Source of the DNA: Anaerobacterium chartisolvens
GTDB lineage: Bacteria; Bacillota; Clostridia; Acetivibrionales; DSM-27016
Length of the DNA: 47,377 bases
Reading direction: 5' to 3'
NCBI RefSeq assembly: GCF_003337415.1
Contig: NZ_QPJT01000030.1
Coordinates: 1-47,377 of the forward strand
Positions 25,428 through 33,608 of this stretch are shown piece after piece. How positions within the stretch are numbered: the stretch's first letter is position 1; each line of letters opens with the position of its first letter. Under the pieces are notes generated by a model. The model was not told where the DNA came from. It saw nothing but the letters and a program-made list of their open reading frames with translations, and searched no databases. Made by a program: the position numbers and the translations under genes.

Positions 25428-27374
25428 CTGGGAAATATAGTTGTGCTGGATGAGGGCACCGCAAACAAAATAGCCGCGGGAGAGGTTGTTGAAAGGCCTG
25501 CCTCGGTTGTAAAGGAGCTTGTTGAGAATTCTATAGATGCGGGGGCTTCCTCCGTTTCGGTAGAAATAAAAAACGGAGGGATCACCTTTATAAGGGTGTC
25601 GGATAACGGCTCGGGCATTGAGGAGGATGATGCCGAGATTGCTTTTGAGCGCCATGCCACAAGCAAGATCAGAAGCTCGGGTGACCTTGAGGCAATAGCG
25701 ACGTTGGGCTTCAGGGGAGAAGCGCTTGCAAGCATAGCGTCGGTTTCTTCGGTGGAGCTTATTACGCGAGTGCGTAAAAACCCCCACGGTATTTGCGTAA
25801 AAATACAGGGAGGATCTGTCATGGAGATTAAAGAGACAGGGTGTGCCGTAGGAACGGTGTTTACCGTGAGGGATCTCTTTTACAATACCCCTGCCAGATT
25901 CAAATTTTTAAAGAAGGACAGCACTGAGGCAGGCTACATATCGGATATGGTAAGCCGTATTGCACTTGCAAGACCCCATATATCCATGAGGCTTATAAGC
26001 AACGGCGCCACCGTGCTGCATACTCCGGGAAATAACGATCTTTTGAGCGCCATATTCAGTATTTACGGAAAGGATATTGCAAGGCAGACGCTTAAAATTG
26101 ACTATGAGGACGAAAGGGTAAGAATTGAGGGCTACGCCGGCAAACCCGAGATTGCACGCTCCACGAGAAATTACCAGTCTATATTTATAAACGGAAGGTA
26201 TATAAAAAGCAAATTGGTTTCGTCTGCGATAGACGAGGCGTACAAAACCTTTTTAATGAAAAACAAGTTTCCGTTTGCGGCTATAAATATTAAAATTAAT
26301 CCTCTTTTGGTAGATGTAAATGTTCACCCTGCTAAAATGGAAATAAGATTTTCAGAGGAAAAAGAAATTTTCAGGAGTATTTTTCATGCAGTAAGTGATG
26401 CTCTTGCAGCAAAATCCCTCGTAAAGGAGGCACATGTCGGCTATGACGTAAAGGATTCCGGCACAATTGATAACAGCAGTGCCCCCGGCTTTAAATATGT
26501 GCAGCAAAGAATTGACGCGGTGCCGTATAATACCCCTCAAAAGTATAAAAGCTTTGAGGCAGAGAGTACAAAGCACGCTATGCCGGAAATTACTTCTGAA
26601 AGCAATAAGGATAAATACATTCCCCAAGTAGGGGAAGAGGAGCCTCAAAGGGAGGAGCCGCAATATCAAGATGTTCAGTATGAATCCAAAGCTTCCGGTG
26701 AATTTTGCGGCATAGCCGAGGCTTATGATGAGGCTGAAGAGAATGACGCCGAAAGGCTTGAAACGGATGCCGCAAGGCTTGCCAGGGATGCCGTAATTAT
26801 AGGACAGGCATTTAATACATATATAATTCTTGAGCTGTATAATGAGCTGATTATTCTCGATCAGCATGCCGCTCATGAAAGAATAATGTATGAGGGCTTA
26901 AGAAGGAAATATATTAATCGTGACGCTATTTGCCAGCAGCTCATATCTCCTGTTGTTATAGAGCTCACAAATCAGGAAATAAAATTCCTTGAGGAGACGG
27001 CAGAATTTCTTGAGAGCTTGGGTTTTATTTATGAAAGCTTTGGCAATAATACAATTATGCTAAGGTCTATACCCTACGGCGATATCGGTATTTCTGCAAA
27101 AGAGGCCTTCATAGAGGTTTTGGATAAAATTATAAGCTCGGCAGGCTCTGGCCTTGATAAAAATTCTTACGGCGCGGCAGCCGAGGAGGCTTTGTACACC
27201 ATAGCCTGCAAGGCCGCTGTCAAGGCCAATAAGAGGCTGGACAGTGCGGAAATAAGGAGCCTTTTGGAGGATTTGGCCAAGCTTGATAATCCTTACACCT
27301 GCCCGCATGGCAGGCCCACAATTGTAAAGCTTACGAAGCATGAGCTTGAAAAAATGTTTAAAAGAATTGTATGA
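25428..27374 (+). CDS. mutL: DNA mismatch repair protein MutL (endonuclease type)
   Basis: A 648-residue GHKL ATPase. N-terminal motifs: NKIAAGEVVERP, VENSIDAG, VSDNGSGI, GFRGEAL. The C-terminal metal-dependent nicking site is DQHAAHERIMYE (DQHA-x2-E-x4-E) with CPHGRPT near the end, so it belongs to the nicking MutL class of bacteria lacking MutH. An acidic, low-complexity linker joins the domains (about 370-450). Start: CTG at 25428 is proposed because AAAGGAGGTG (25411-25420) is 7 nt upstream and the protein then begins GNIVVLDEGTANKI, as in relatives. The first conventional start, GTG 25443, would truncate the conserved first strand. Confidence 0.93.
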   Translation: MGNIVVLDEGTANKIAAGEVVERPASVVKELVENSIDAGASSVSVEIKNGGITFIRVSDNGSGIEEDDAEIAFERHATSKIRSSGDLEAIATLGFRGEALASIASVSSVELITRVRKNPHGICVKIQGGSVMEIKETGCAVGTVFTVRDLFYNTPARFKFLKKDSTEAGYISDMVSRIALARPHISMRLISNGATVLHTPGNNDLLSAIFSIYGKDIARQTLKIDYEDERVRIEGYAGKPEIARSTRNYQSIFINGRYIKSKLVSSAIDEAYKTFLMKNKFPFAAINIKINPLLVDVNVHPAKMEIRFSEEKEIFRSIFHAVSDALAAKSLVKEAHVGYDVKDSGTIDNSSAPGFKYVQQRIDAVPYNTPQKYKSFEAESTKHAMPEITSESNKDKYIPQVGEEEPQREEPQYQDVQYESKASGEFCGIAEAYDEAEENDAERLETDAARLARDAVIIGQAFNTYIILELYNELIILDQHAAHERIMYEGLRRKYINRDAICQQLISPVVIELTNQEIKFLEETAEFLESLGFIYESFGNNTIMLRSIPYGDIGISAKEAFIEVLDKIISSAGSGLDKNSYGAAAEEALYTIACKAAVKANKRLDSAEIRSLLEDLAKLDNPYTCPHGRPTIVKLTKHELEKMFKRIV

Positions 27375-27413
27375 GCTCTATAATCACTATCTATAGATTT
27401 TGGGGGTATAGGG

Positions 27414-28355
27414 GTGGAATGTGTAATAATCATTGCGGGGCCGACGGCATCCGGAAAGACAGGGCTTGCTGTTGAGCTGGCAAAGGATATAGACGGAGAG
27501 GTTATTTCCGCAGACTCAATGCAAATATACAAGCATATGGACATAGGCACTGCAAAGCCGTCCGCAGAGGAAATGGGGGGGATAAAGCATTACCTGATAG
27601 ACGAAATATTTCCCAATGAGCCGTTCAGCGTCGCCTCATATAAGGAGCTTGCGCTCAAGTACATAAGTGAAGTGCTTAAAAAGGGCAAAACGCCTGTTGT
27701 TGCGGGAGGCACGGGGCTTTACATAAACTCGCTGGCATATAACCTGAATTTCTCTGAGACAGTCACCGATTGGGAGCTGCGAGAAAGGTTAAGCCGGGAA
27801 GCTGAGACTAAAGGAAACATTTTTTTGCACGAAAGGCTGAAAAAAATTGATCCCGAGGCGGCCAAAGAAATTCATCCCAATAATGTAAAAAGGGTTATAC
27901 GAGCCATTGAGGTATACCAGCATACTAAAAAGACTATTTCTCAGCACAAGGATATGTCAAGGAGCATACCTCCCGAGTATAGGTTTATTATAATAGGACT
28001 CATGCTCGATAGACAGGAGCTTTATGAGAGGATTGACAAAAGAGTTGACATAATGATCGAAAAGGGGATTGTAGAAGAGGTAAAAGGGCTTATTAATATG
28101 GGGTATGATAAAAGCACAATAGCAATGCAGGCCATAGGGTACAAGGAAATATTATCACATATTAAAGGGGAAATTTCCTTTGAGGAGGCTGTTTATGCAA
28201 TAAAAAAGGGCACCAGAAATTATGCAAAGAGACAGATGACATGGTTTAAAAGGCTGGAAAATGTGCATTGGGTAGAGGTGGGTAGACATAAAAGCATATG
28301 TGAAATAGTAAAAAATATAAAATATCATATTGCGTCATATGGGATTTTCTTGTAG
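27414..28355 (+). CDS. miaA: tRNA dimethylallyltransferase
   Basis: A 313-residue enzyme transferring the dimethylallyl group to A37 of tRNAs reading UNN codons, the substrate step before MiaB. P-loop GPTASGKT (about 9-16), SADSMQIYKHMDIGTAKPS, GGTGLYINSL, and the tRNA-binding QAIGYKE and TRNYAKRQMTWF segments. GTG start behind GGGGGTATAGGG. Located between mutL and hfq as in many bacteria. Confidence 0.96.
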   Translation: MECVIIIAGPTASGKTGLAVELAKDIDGEVISADSMQIYKHMDIGTAKPSAEEMGGIKHYLIDEIFPNEPFSVASYKELALKYISEVLKKGKTPVVAGGTGLYINSLAYNLNFSETVTDWELRERLSREAETKGNIFLHERLKKIDPEAAKEIHPNNVKRVIRAIEVYQHTKKTISQHKDMSRSIPPEYRFIIIGLMLDRQELYERIDKRVDIMIEKGIVEEVKGLINMGYDKSTIAMQAIGYKEILSHIKGEISFEEAVYAIKKGTRNYAKRQMTWFKRLENVHWVEVGRHKSICEIVKNIKYHIASYGIFL

Positions 28356-28434
28356 AATATGAGTGAGGTTCCGATTAGTTTTATAAGGGCTGACTTTACT
28401 TATAGATAAAAGACGAGATAGAGGAGGATTTTTT

Positions 28435-28674
28435 GTGGTTAAAAACAACATTAATTTGCAGGACGTTTTTTTAAATCAGGTTCGAAAGGAACACATAGCG
28501 GTAACCATTTATCTTACCAACGGTTTCCAGTTAAAAGGCATGGTAAAGGGATTTGACAACTTTACGGTAGTGCTTGATACCGATGGGAGGCAGCAGCTGG
28601 TATATAAGCATGCAATATCTACAATAAGCCCCATAAAAGCTGTAAATCTTATATTTAATGAAAACAAGGAATAA
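28435..28674 (+). CDS. hfq: RNA-binding protein Hfq
   Basis: A 79-residue Sm-like hexameric RNA chaperone. Sm1 motif [21 protein letters not shown] and Sm2 core [10 protein letters not shown]; the short C-terminus ends NENKE, as in Gram-positive Hfq. GTG start behind GAGGAGG. It follows miaA by 79 nt and shares a bidirectional terminator with lexA. Confidence 0.96.
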   Translation: MVKNNINLQDVFLNQVRKEHIAVTIYLTNGFQLKGMVKGFDNFTVVLDTDGRQQLVYKHAISTISPIKAVNLIFNENKE

Positions 28675-28682
28675 GTATACAT

Positions 28683-28721
28683 AAAATAAAAGGGCCCTTA
28701 CAGGAAGGGCCCTTTTATTTT
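28683..28721. terminator. Bidirectional terminator between hfq and lexA
   Basis: AAAATAAAAGGGCCCT (28683-28698) and AGGGCCCTTTTATTTT (28706-28721) make a 16-bp perfect stem with a 7-nt loop, usable from both sides. It overlaps the lexA stop codon. Confidence 0.92.
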
Positions 28722-29358
28722 AAAGCCTTCTGAATACGCCTATTACCTTTCCGAGAATAGACAAATCATTTTTGACTATGATTGGATCTAAAAATTGATT
28801 CTGAGGCTGAAGCCTGACATAGTCTCTCTCCTTGTAAAAGGTCTTGACAGTGGCCTCATCGCCTATGAGAGCAACCACAATATCACCGTTATTTGCAGTG
28901 GACTGCTGTTTTACAAGCACAAGGTCTTTATCAAGTATTCCCGCGTCAATCATGCTGTCCCCCTGAACCTTAAGCATAAATGCCGATGAATTCTGGACAA
29001 AGTCTGCGGGAAGGGGGAATGTGTCTTCAATGTTTTCCACTGCAAGAATAGGCTGACCTGCGGTAACCTTTCCTACAATCGGCACATCCTGCATCTCCTT
29101 CATTGAATAGTATCCGTTTTCCCTTTTGGGACTGCGTCCATAAGGATTGACTACCTTAAGAGCCCTGGGTTTTGTCGGGTCCTTACGTATCAAGCCCTCC
29201 TTTTCAAGCTTCTCCAAATATCCGTGTACAGTTGATGTTGATTTAAAACCAACTGCGCGGCATATCTCACGAACAGAAGGAGGATAACCCTTTTCTTCTA
29301 CTTCACTGTTCACAAAGTCAAGGATTTTTTGTTGTTTTTCAGTAAGCTTTTTTTGCAT
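28720..29358 (-). CDS. lexA: LexA SOS repressor
   Basis: A 212-residue repressor-protease. Winged [23 protein letters not shown] (about 27-46). Self-cleavage site Ala100-Gly101 in GKVTAGQP; catalytic Ser135 in QGDSMIDAG and Lys172 in EATVKTFY. Start at 29358 behind GAGGAGG; an upstream in-frame start at 29391 would add 11 residues before the ribosome site. Divergent from the yneA-like gene, with three SOS boxes between, so it is autoregulated. Confidence 0.97.
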   Translation of the reverse strand: MQKKLTEKQQKILDFVNSEVEEKGYPPSVREICRAVGFKSTSTVHGYLEKLEKEGLIRKDPTKPRALKVVNPYGRSPKRENGYYSMKEMQDVPIVGKVTAGQPILAVENIEDTFPLPADFVQNSSAFMLKVQGDSMIDAGILDKDLVLVKQQSTANNGDIVVALIGDEATVKTFYKERDYVRLQPQNQFLDPIIVKNDLSILGKVIGVFRRL

Positions 29359-29414
29359 AATCCGAGCCTCCTCTAATATATATAAATACATTATAGCATA
29401 CCGAAAGAAAAAAT

Positions 29415-29428
29415 CAAACTTGTGTTCG
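29415..29428. promoter_or_regulatory. LexA-binding site (SOS box) 1, proximal to lexA
   Basis: CAAACTTGTGTTCG differs at one base from the Firmicute consensus CGAAC-N4-GTTCG. Nearest to lexA, so likely its own operator. Confidence 0.75.
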
Positions 29429-29446
29429 AAAAAAATATATAAAATA

Positions 29447-29476
29447 TTGACAATGAACGTACGTTCGATATATAAT
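29447..29476 (+). promoter_or_regulatory. Promoter of the yneA-like gene
   Basis: TTGACA (29447-29452) and TATAAT (29471-29476) with an 18-nt spacer that contains SOS box 2. Confidence 0.8.
29454..29467. promoter_or_regulatory. LexA-binding site (SOS box) 2
   Basis: TGAACGTACGTTCG fits GAAC-N4-GTTC perfectly and sits between the -35 and -10 hexamers of the yneA-like promoter. Confidence 0.92.
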
Positions 29477-29486
29477 TATTCCATAA

Positions 29487-29500
29487 GGAACAAACGTTCA
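29487..29500. promoter_or_regulatory. LexA-binding site (SOS box) 3
   Basis: GGAACAAACGTTCA keeps both GAAC and GTTC half-sites, 10 nt downstream of the -10 box. Confidence 0.8.
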
Positions 29501-29516
29501 GTGGGGAGGGGTCGGA

Positions 29517-29804
29517 GTGAAAAAAACATATGTATTGAAAAATAAAGGAAGGTTTGCTATCATAATGGGTTTATTAACAGCGATACTTCTTGTGCTTATA
29601 TTTGCAGGGAGAGCCTACAGCTACAAAGCTCCCGAGTATCGCACAGTTTCACTGAAGCAGGGAGATACCCTGTGGGAGCTGGCGCTAAAGTACAACAAGG
29701 AGGGAGATATAAGAAGCTACATATATGAGGTGCAGCAGCTTAACAATATGGAATCAAGCGATATAAAAGCGGGAGAAAAGCTCATAATCCCCATTAAAAA
29801 TTAA
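29517..29804 (+). CDS. yneA: YneA-like SOS cell-division suppressor (membrane anchor plus LysM)
   Basis: A 95-residue protein: short basic N-terminus, one membrane segment (about 13-33, FAIIMGLLTAILLVLIFAG), then a LysM domain (about 41-93, YRTVSLKQGDTLWELALKY). This layout and the divergent position beside lexA match YneA of Bacillus, which blocks cell division during SOS. GTG start behind GGAGGGGTCGGA. Two SOS boxes lie in its promoter region, so induction after DNA damage is expected. A family 1 mobile element follows 30 nt downstream. Confidence 0.85.
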   Translation: MKKTYVLKNKGRFAIIMGLLTAILLVLIFAGRAYSYKAPEYRTVSLKQGDTLWELALKYNKEGDIRSYIYEVQQLNNMESSDIKAGEKLIIPIKN

Positions 29805-29834
29805 AGATTTAAAAAATTAAAACTATATATTTAG

Positions 29835-30017
29835 CGATAAAGATTTTACATGGAGGATATAATTTGATGGAAGAAAATTTTTTGACCCGTAAGGAATACA
29901 TCTAAGAAAAGCGCCTGATGACAGACCCGTGAGACATTTCCCCGCAAGGCGTCTTTTCGTTGTAGTTAAAAATTTCTGTAAGCAATTATATCCTCTATGT
30001 TTGTAAAATCTTTATCG
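29835..30017 (+). mobile_element. Family 1 MITE-like element, full copy (183 bp)
   Basis: Same length and ends as the copy at 3024. Contains the 12-codon ORF (29867-29905, Asn in place of Ile at codon 4) and the hairpin arms AAAAGCGCCT (29907-29916) and AGGCGTCTTTT (29947-29957). Compared with the first copy, a T-A pair is replaced by C-G in the stem. Confidence 0.87.
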
Positions 30018-30115
30018 CGTCCTATATAAAAAGTTAAAAAATAAAATTAGAAAAAGGAGCATTTAAAGCTTTGTAAATTGCTGATTATATAGAAAATTGC
30101 AATATAGAAAAATAC

Positions 30116-30151
30116 AATAGCCCCTGCGGCCAAATCCATTCAGGGACTATT
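30116..30151 (-). terminator. Terminator of the 44-aa gene pair
   Basis: On the minus strand AATAGTCCCTG (30151-30141) pairs with CAGGGGCTATT (30126-30116) through one G-T wobble, followed by a T-rich run. The 5' arm contains the stop codon of the gene at 30147. Confidence 0.78.
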
Positions 30152-30281
30152 CTAAAAATTTTATCTTTAGTTCTGCGTGCTTATCGAATTCATCTTTAGT
30201 AATTTTACTTTCGTCACGTAATATAGTGAGCAGTTTTAGCATAAGTTTGCAACAATCTTTTAAACTGTCCGTGCTAATCAC
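30147..30281 (-). CDS. 44-residue SHOCT-like small protein A
   Basis: Small ORF of 44 codons, start GTG at 30281 (start uncertain, because the AGGTGGTG ribosome-like site overlaps it). The peptide has DCCKLMLKLLTILRDES, then KITKDEFDKHAELKIKFLE. It aligns over its whole length with the ORF at 30446: CC pair, LKLL, E.KIT..E, KH and KFL are shared. The Gly/Lys-Ile-Thr-x-x-Glu-Phe/Tyr pattern followed by a basic helix resembles the SHOCT oligomerisation motif. Function unknown. Confidence 0.6.
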   Translation of the reverse strand: MISTDSLKDCCKLMLKLLTILRDESKITKDEFDKHAELKIKFLE

Positions 30282-30445
30282 CACCTAATAATATGCTATC
30301 ATTAAGAACAAAATACGTAAATGGTACATTTGTACTAGCAAATAAACTTTGCTGTAATCCATTAGAACCATGCTAAATAGAACTTGGTTTAAATTTACAG
30401 TATAACAGGATGGGGCCAGATGCTTGTGCTATTACCATTGCTGAA

Positions 30446-30580
30446 TTATTGCCTACTTAAGAATTTTGTTTTTTCTATAGAATGTTTTATATATTCCTCC
30501 TGCGTTATTTTTCCTTCGTGTGCAAGTTGCTCCAATAATTTTAATATTATTTCACAGCATTTTTCCAATTCATTTTTCAT
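30446..30580 (-). CDS. 44-residue SHOCT-like small protein B
   Basis: 44 codons from ATG 30580, with AGGTGGTGG about 10 nt upstream. The sequence is two helices: ELEKCCEIILKLLEQLAHEG and ITQEEYIKHSIEKTKFL. It is a paralogue of the gene at 30147, with the same length and strand, 164 nt apart. The adjacent Cys-Cys pair is conserved. Upstream on the minus strand lies a long inverted repeat (30619-30652) and TATAAT-like sequence. Function unknown. Confidence 0.65.
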   Translation of the reverse strand: MKNELEKCCEIILKLLEQLAHEGKITQEEYIKHSIEKTKFLSRQ

Positions 30581-30618
30581 ATTAATAATACCACCACCTG
30601 AAGTAATTATACATTATA

Positions 30619-30652
30619 CTTATGTTAAAAATTTGTTGAATTTTAACATAAG
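30619..30652. repeat. 12-bp inverted repeat upstream of small gene B
   Basis: CTTATGTTAAAA (30619-30630) and TTTTAACATAAG (30641-30652) with a 10-nt loop. It is 39 nt upstream of gene B and next to TATAAT sequences on the minus strand, so it may be an operator; as RNA it could also terminate transcription. The remainder up to 30883 shows nothing recognisable. Confidence 0.6.
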
Positions 30653-30883
30653 TGTATATATTTTCGGATTTTTATATGATAAAAGCTTTTAAACAGTGCC
30701 TTTAAATACAAAAAATAATATATGAAAATTTTTAAATGCCGGGCAATAATTGATAAGAATTTGTCTTAAGATGCCTGTATTATCTTGAGCTGAGCGCTTG
30801 GGAAATATAAAATAGACATATGCAACTGTAATGAAAAGAATTATGCTTTGACTGTAAAAGAAAAAATAAAAGGGGCGGTGTGA

Positions 30884-31216
30884 CTAATAAATTTTTACCT
30901 CAGTTCCAACAGGGATGGTCTCATAAACCTCCTTAGCGTCACTGCTGTACATACGCACGCACCCTCCCGATACCTCCTGTCCTATTGACCAGGGCTTGTC
31001 GGTGCCGTGAATTCCGTATATACCCCATGGAACGCTGAGTTGCATGAAATAGCCTCCAAACTGCTCTCCCCACAGCCCTTTCATAATAATGCTCCAGTTT
31101 CCTAAGGGTGTTGGCGTGGACGGCTTTCCTACCGCTACGGGATACTGTTTTTTTACCTTTCCGTCTTCCAATAGCTTTAATATGCGGTTCTTTGTGTTGA
31201 TTTCAATGGAATACAT
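30884..31216 (-). CDS. Minimal L,D-transpeptidase (YkuD domain)
   Basis: A 110-residue protein consisting only of a YkuD catalytic domain. The active-site motif is GIHGTDKPWSIGQEVSGGCVRM (read as two parts: HGT and S-x-G-C-x-R), with the nucleophile Cys near residue 92. Such enzymes form 3-3 peptidoglycan cross-links. There is no signal peptide, membrane segment or LysM, so export is unclear. Start at 31216 behind GAGGAGG; the longer ORF to 31267 lacks a ribosome site. Confidence 0.85.
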   Translation of the reverse strand: MYSIEINTKNRILKLLEDGKVKKQYPVAVGKPSTPTPLGNWSIIMKGLWGEQFGGYFMQLSVPWGIYGIHGTDKPWSIGQEVSGGCVRMYSSDAKEVYETIPVGTEVKIY

Positions 31217-31331
31217 ATTAACCTCCTCGTTTAGTATATAGTATTCAATAAAATCATATATGTTCATAATTGAATTTTAATCTGGATTATATTTCTGTAA
31301 AATGCATATATATAATATGGGAGTGATTTTT

Positions 31332-31829
31332 ATGATCGGTGTTTTTAAGGTAGACGGGAAATTCAGTTTAAAAAAGCTTATTGCGAGCATACTGATTAGT
31401 GAGGGTGTCGGTATTGCAAGTTCTGTATTTTCAATGGGAAGTGCCGGTATATATAAGAAATTGGCACAGCCTTGGTTTGCACCCCCGGCATGGATTTTTC
31501 CGCCTGTATGGGGTTTGCTTTTTCTTCTTATAGGTATAGCGGCCTATAGGATTTGGATGCTTGGAACAGACAGGAAAGATGTGCGGAATGCGCTGTTATA
31601 TTATGGAATACAATTAATTTTTAATTTTCTGTGGCCCATCATTTTTTTTACAGCAGGTCTTAGAGGATTAGCCTTTGTGGAAATAATTATACTGCTTGCC
31701 GCTATTATAATTACTACAATAAAATTCTTCAAGCTTGATAAAACGGCAGGATATTTAATGCTGCCCTATGTTTTATGGGTGGCCTTTGCCTCCATTTTGA
31801 ACTATTCTTTATGGCAGTTAAACAGGTAG
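31332..31829 (+). CDS. tspO: TspO/MBR family protein
   Basis: A 165-residue, five-helix membrane protein of the tryptophan-rich sensory protein / translocator family, which binds porphyrins and related ligands. Family motifs: WFAPPAWIFPPVWGLLF in the first loop/second helix, NFLWPIIFF, and the C-terminal LPYVLWVAFASILNYSLWQLN. Start at 31332, 8 nt after GGGAG (31319-31323). Confidence 0.92.
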   Translation: MIGVFKVDGKFSLKKLIASILISEGVGIASSVFSMGSAGIYKKLAQPWFAPPAWIFPPVWGLLFLLIGIAAYRIWMLGTDRKDVRNALLYYGIQLIFNFLWPIIFFTAGLRGLAFVEIIILLAAIIITTIKFFKLDKTAGYLMLPYVLWVAFASILNYSLWQLNR

Positions 31830-31846
31830 AAAACATATGGCACAAA

Positions 31847-31936
31847 GTAGGGGCAGACCTGCGTGTCTGCCCTTAAATTGCATGAAAACACGGAATACGC
31901 AGGAATTCATGGGCAGACACATAGGTCTGCCCCTAC
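31847..31936. repeat. Palindromic intergenic repeat (family 3)
   Basis: Arms of 26 nt (31847-31872 and 31911-31936, starting GTAGGGGCAGACC) match at 24 of 26 positions; each arm can itself fold (GGGCAGAC/GTCTGCCC). It resembles widespread GTAGGGGC-type bacterial intergenic repeats. Downstream, a 14-bp tandem duplication (TTTGATCTTCTCTA) lies at 31986-32013. No gene is supported between 31830 and 32127. Confidence 0.75.
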
Positions 31937-32127
31937 CATAAATAATATAATGGTTTAAAACAATTGTTAGCTGTGCAAATATTTCTTTGATCTTCTCTAT
32001 TTGATCTTCTCTATAGGAAAATCTTTTTTTATCTTCATAAAATCCACACATTAATATGCTAAGGTCTACATGAATAAAACTTTACTGCTTTAAAGGTTTA
32101 TTTTAATGACGGGAGGGTATTAATAGT

Positions 32128-33564
32128 ATGAATTTAATGCGCAGAGTCCTGCATATAAAAGGGATGACTTGCACAGGCTGTGAAGCACGGATTGAAAATT
32201 ATTTAAAAAGGCTTGACGGCATTATTGAGGTTAACGCAATGTTTTCCAGCTCAAATGTGTATATAACTTATAACCCTAAAAGAATAAATATGGAAAAGGT
32301 TATTGAAGCAATAGAAAATATGGGTTATACTGTTAAAAACAAAGCTGTGGGTAGCACTGCTGAAAAGACTGTCGGCAAGCGTGTGGATTCCGGCAGAATG
32401 CCTGTTAATCAGATAGTGGGTATATTTATTATAATTCTTGCACTGTATGTGATAATAAAGAATACCGCAGGCTTTAATTTTATACCTCAGATTGATCAGT
32501 CCATGGGATACGGGATACTGTTTGTCATGGGGCTTTTAACATCTCTGCACTGTATAGCGATGTGCGGAGGAATAAACCTTTCGCAGAGCGTTGGGTACAA
32601 AACTGATGATGTTCCCGGTAAGAAGATGGCAAGGCTAAGGCCGGGAATTATGTATAATGCGGGAAGGGTCGTATCATATACGGCTGTGGGAGCCGTTGTG
32701 GGTGCGGTCGGTTCGGCGATAGGCTTCTCCGGTGCCGCAAAGGGAACGGTCGCAATTTTGTCGGGAGCGCTGATGGTTGTAATGGGGCTTAATATGCTTA
32801 ACATATTCCCGTGGCTGAAAAGACTGATGCCAAGGATGCCAAAATCATTGGGCAAAATTATTTATGCCGGCGGAGGAAGTCGCGGTCCGTTTTATGTAGG
32901 GCTTTTAAATGGATTAATGCCGTGCGGGCCCTTGCAGTCAATGCAAATATATGCTTTGGGCACGGGAAGTGCGTTGACGGGCGCATTGTCAATGCTTCTG
33001 TTCAGCTTAGGGACAATTCCTTTGATGCTTGGCTTTAGTGCTGTAAGCTCATTGCTCAGCAGCAGGTTTACACACAGGATGATGAAGGTGAGTGCGGCTT
33101 TGGTGCTGATACTGGGGCTTGTAATGATTGACAGGGGGCTTAACCTGTCAGGAGTAAATTTTGCTGCCTTTGCATCTCCTGCAAGCCAAACCACTGTCGC
33201 AGAGGTGCGGGGAGGCATACAGACGGTGACCTCCAAAGTAAAGCCGGGAGCGTACGAGCCTATAGTAGTGCAGAAGGGTATTCCCGTCAGGTGGACTATC
33301 ACGGCTGCGCCGTCAGACTTGAACGGCTGCAATAATGCCGTTGTTGTCCCTCGATATGGAATTGAAAAAAGGCTTGTTCCGGGAGACAATATAATAGAAT
33401 TTACTCCCACAGAGGAGGAAACAATAAAATATACCTGCTGGATGGGTATGATCAGCAGCACAATAAGTGTTGTTGACGATATAGGCAGCGAGGATATGAC
33501 AAAGCTTAAAGAACAAATAAATGAGTATGTACCTGCCCCGCAAGGGGGCTGCTGTGCAGGATAG
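32128..33564 (+). CDS. HMA - SafE/UreH-like membrane - cupredoxin fusion, probable copper handling protein
   Basis: A 478-residue three-part protein. Residues about 5-70: heavy-metal-associated domain with GMTCTGC (C15, C18). Residues about 95-345: six or so membrane helices with the SafE/DsbD-like signature LHCIAMCGG and a second half with NGLMPCGPLQSMQ. Residues about 375-460: cupredoxin-like domain with NGCNNAVVVP and YTCWMGM, candidate Cu ligands. The C-terminus ends GGCCAG. It lies 44 nt before copA, and all parts point to copper or related thiophilic metal. GGGAGGG precedes the ATG. No exact reaction is known. Confidence 0.85.
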   Translation: MNLMRRVLHIKGMTCTGCEARIENYLKRLDGIIEVNAMFSSSNVYITYNPKRINMEKVIEAIENMGYTVKNKAVGSTAEKTVGKRVDSGRMPVNQIVGIFIIILALYVIIKNTAGFNFIPQIDQSMGYGILFVMGLLTSLHCIAMCGGINLSQSVGYKTDDVPGKKMARLRPGIMYNAGRVVSYTAVGAVVGAVGSAIGFSGAAKGTVAILSGALMVVMGLNMLNIFPWLKRLMPRMPKSLGKIIYAGGGSRGPFYVGLLNGLMPCGPLQSMQIYALGTGSALTGALSMLLFSLGTIPLMLGFSAVSSLLSSRFTHRMMKVSAALVLILGLVMIDRGLNLSGVNFAAFASPASQTTVAEVRGGIQTVTSKVKPGAYEPIVVQKGIPVRWTITAAPSDLNGCNNAVVVPRYGIEKRLVPGDNIIEFTPTEEETIKYTCWMGMISSTISVVDDIGSEDMTKLKEQINEYVPAPQGGCCAG

Positions 33565-33608
33565 GCAGAGTATGTGCTATTAATATATAAGGGAGTGAGA
33601 TTAGCGAT

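Noticed and set aside
30420-30692. 90-codon plus-strand ORF
   Set aside because: Antisense to the 44-aa gene B, whose paralogue supports the minus strand; the plus product is a low-complexity hydrophobic string.
31818-32051. 77-codon minus-strand ORF through the GTAGGGGC repeat
   Set aside because: Most of its codons lie in the palindromic repeat and no ribosome site precedes its ATG; the first ~35 codons could be a remnant but match nothing recognised.
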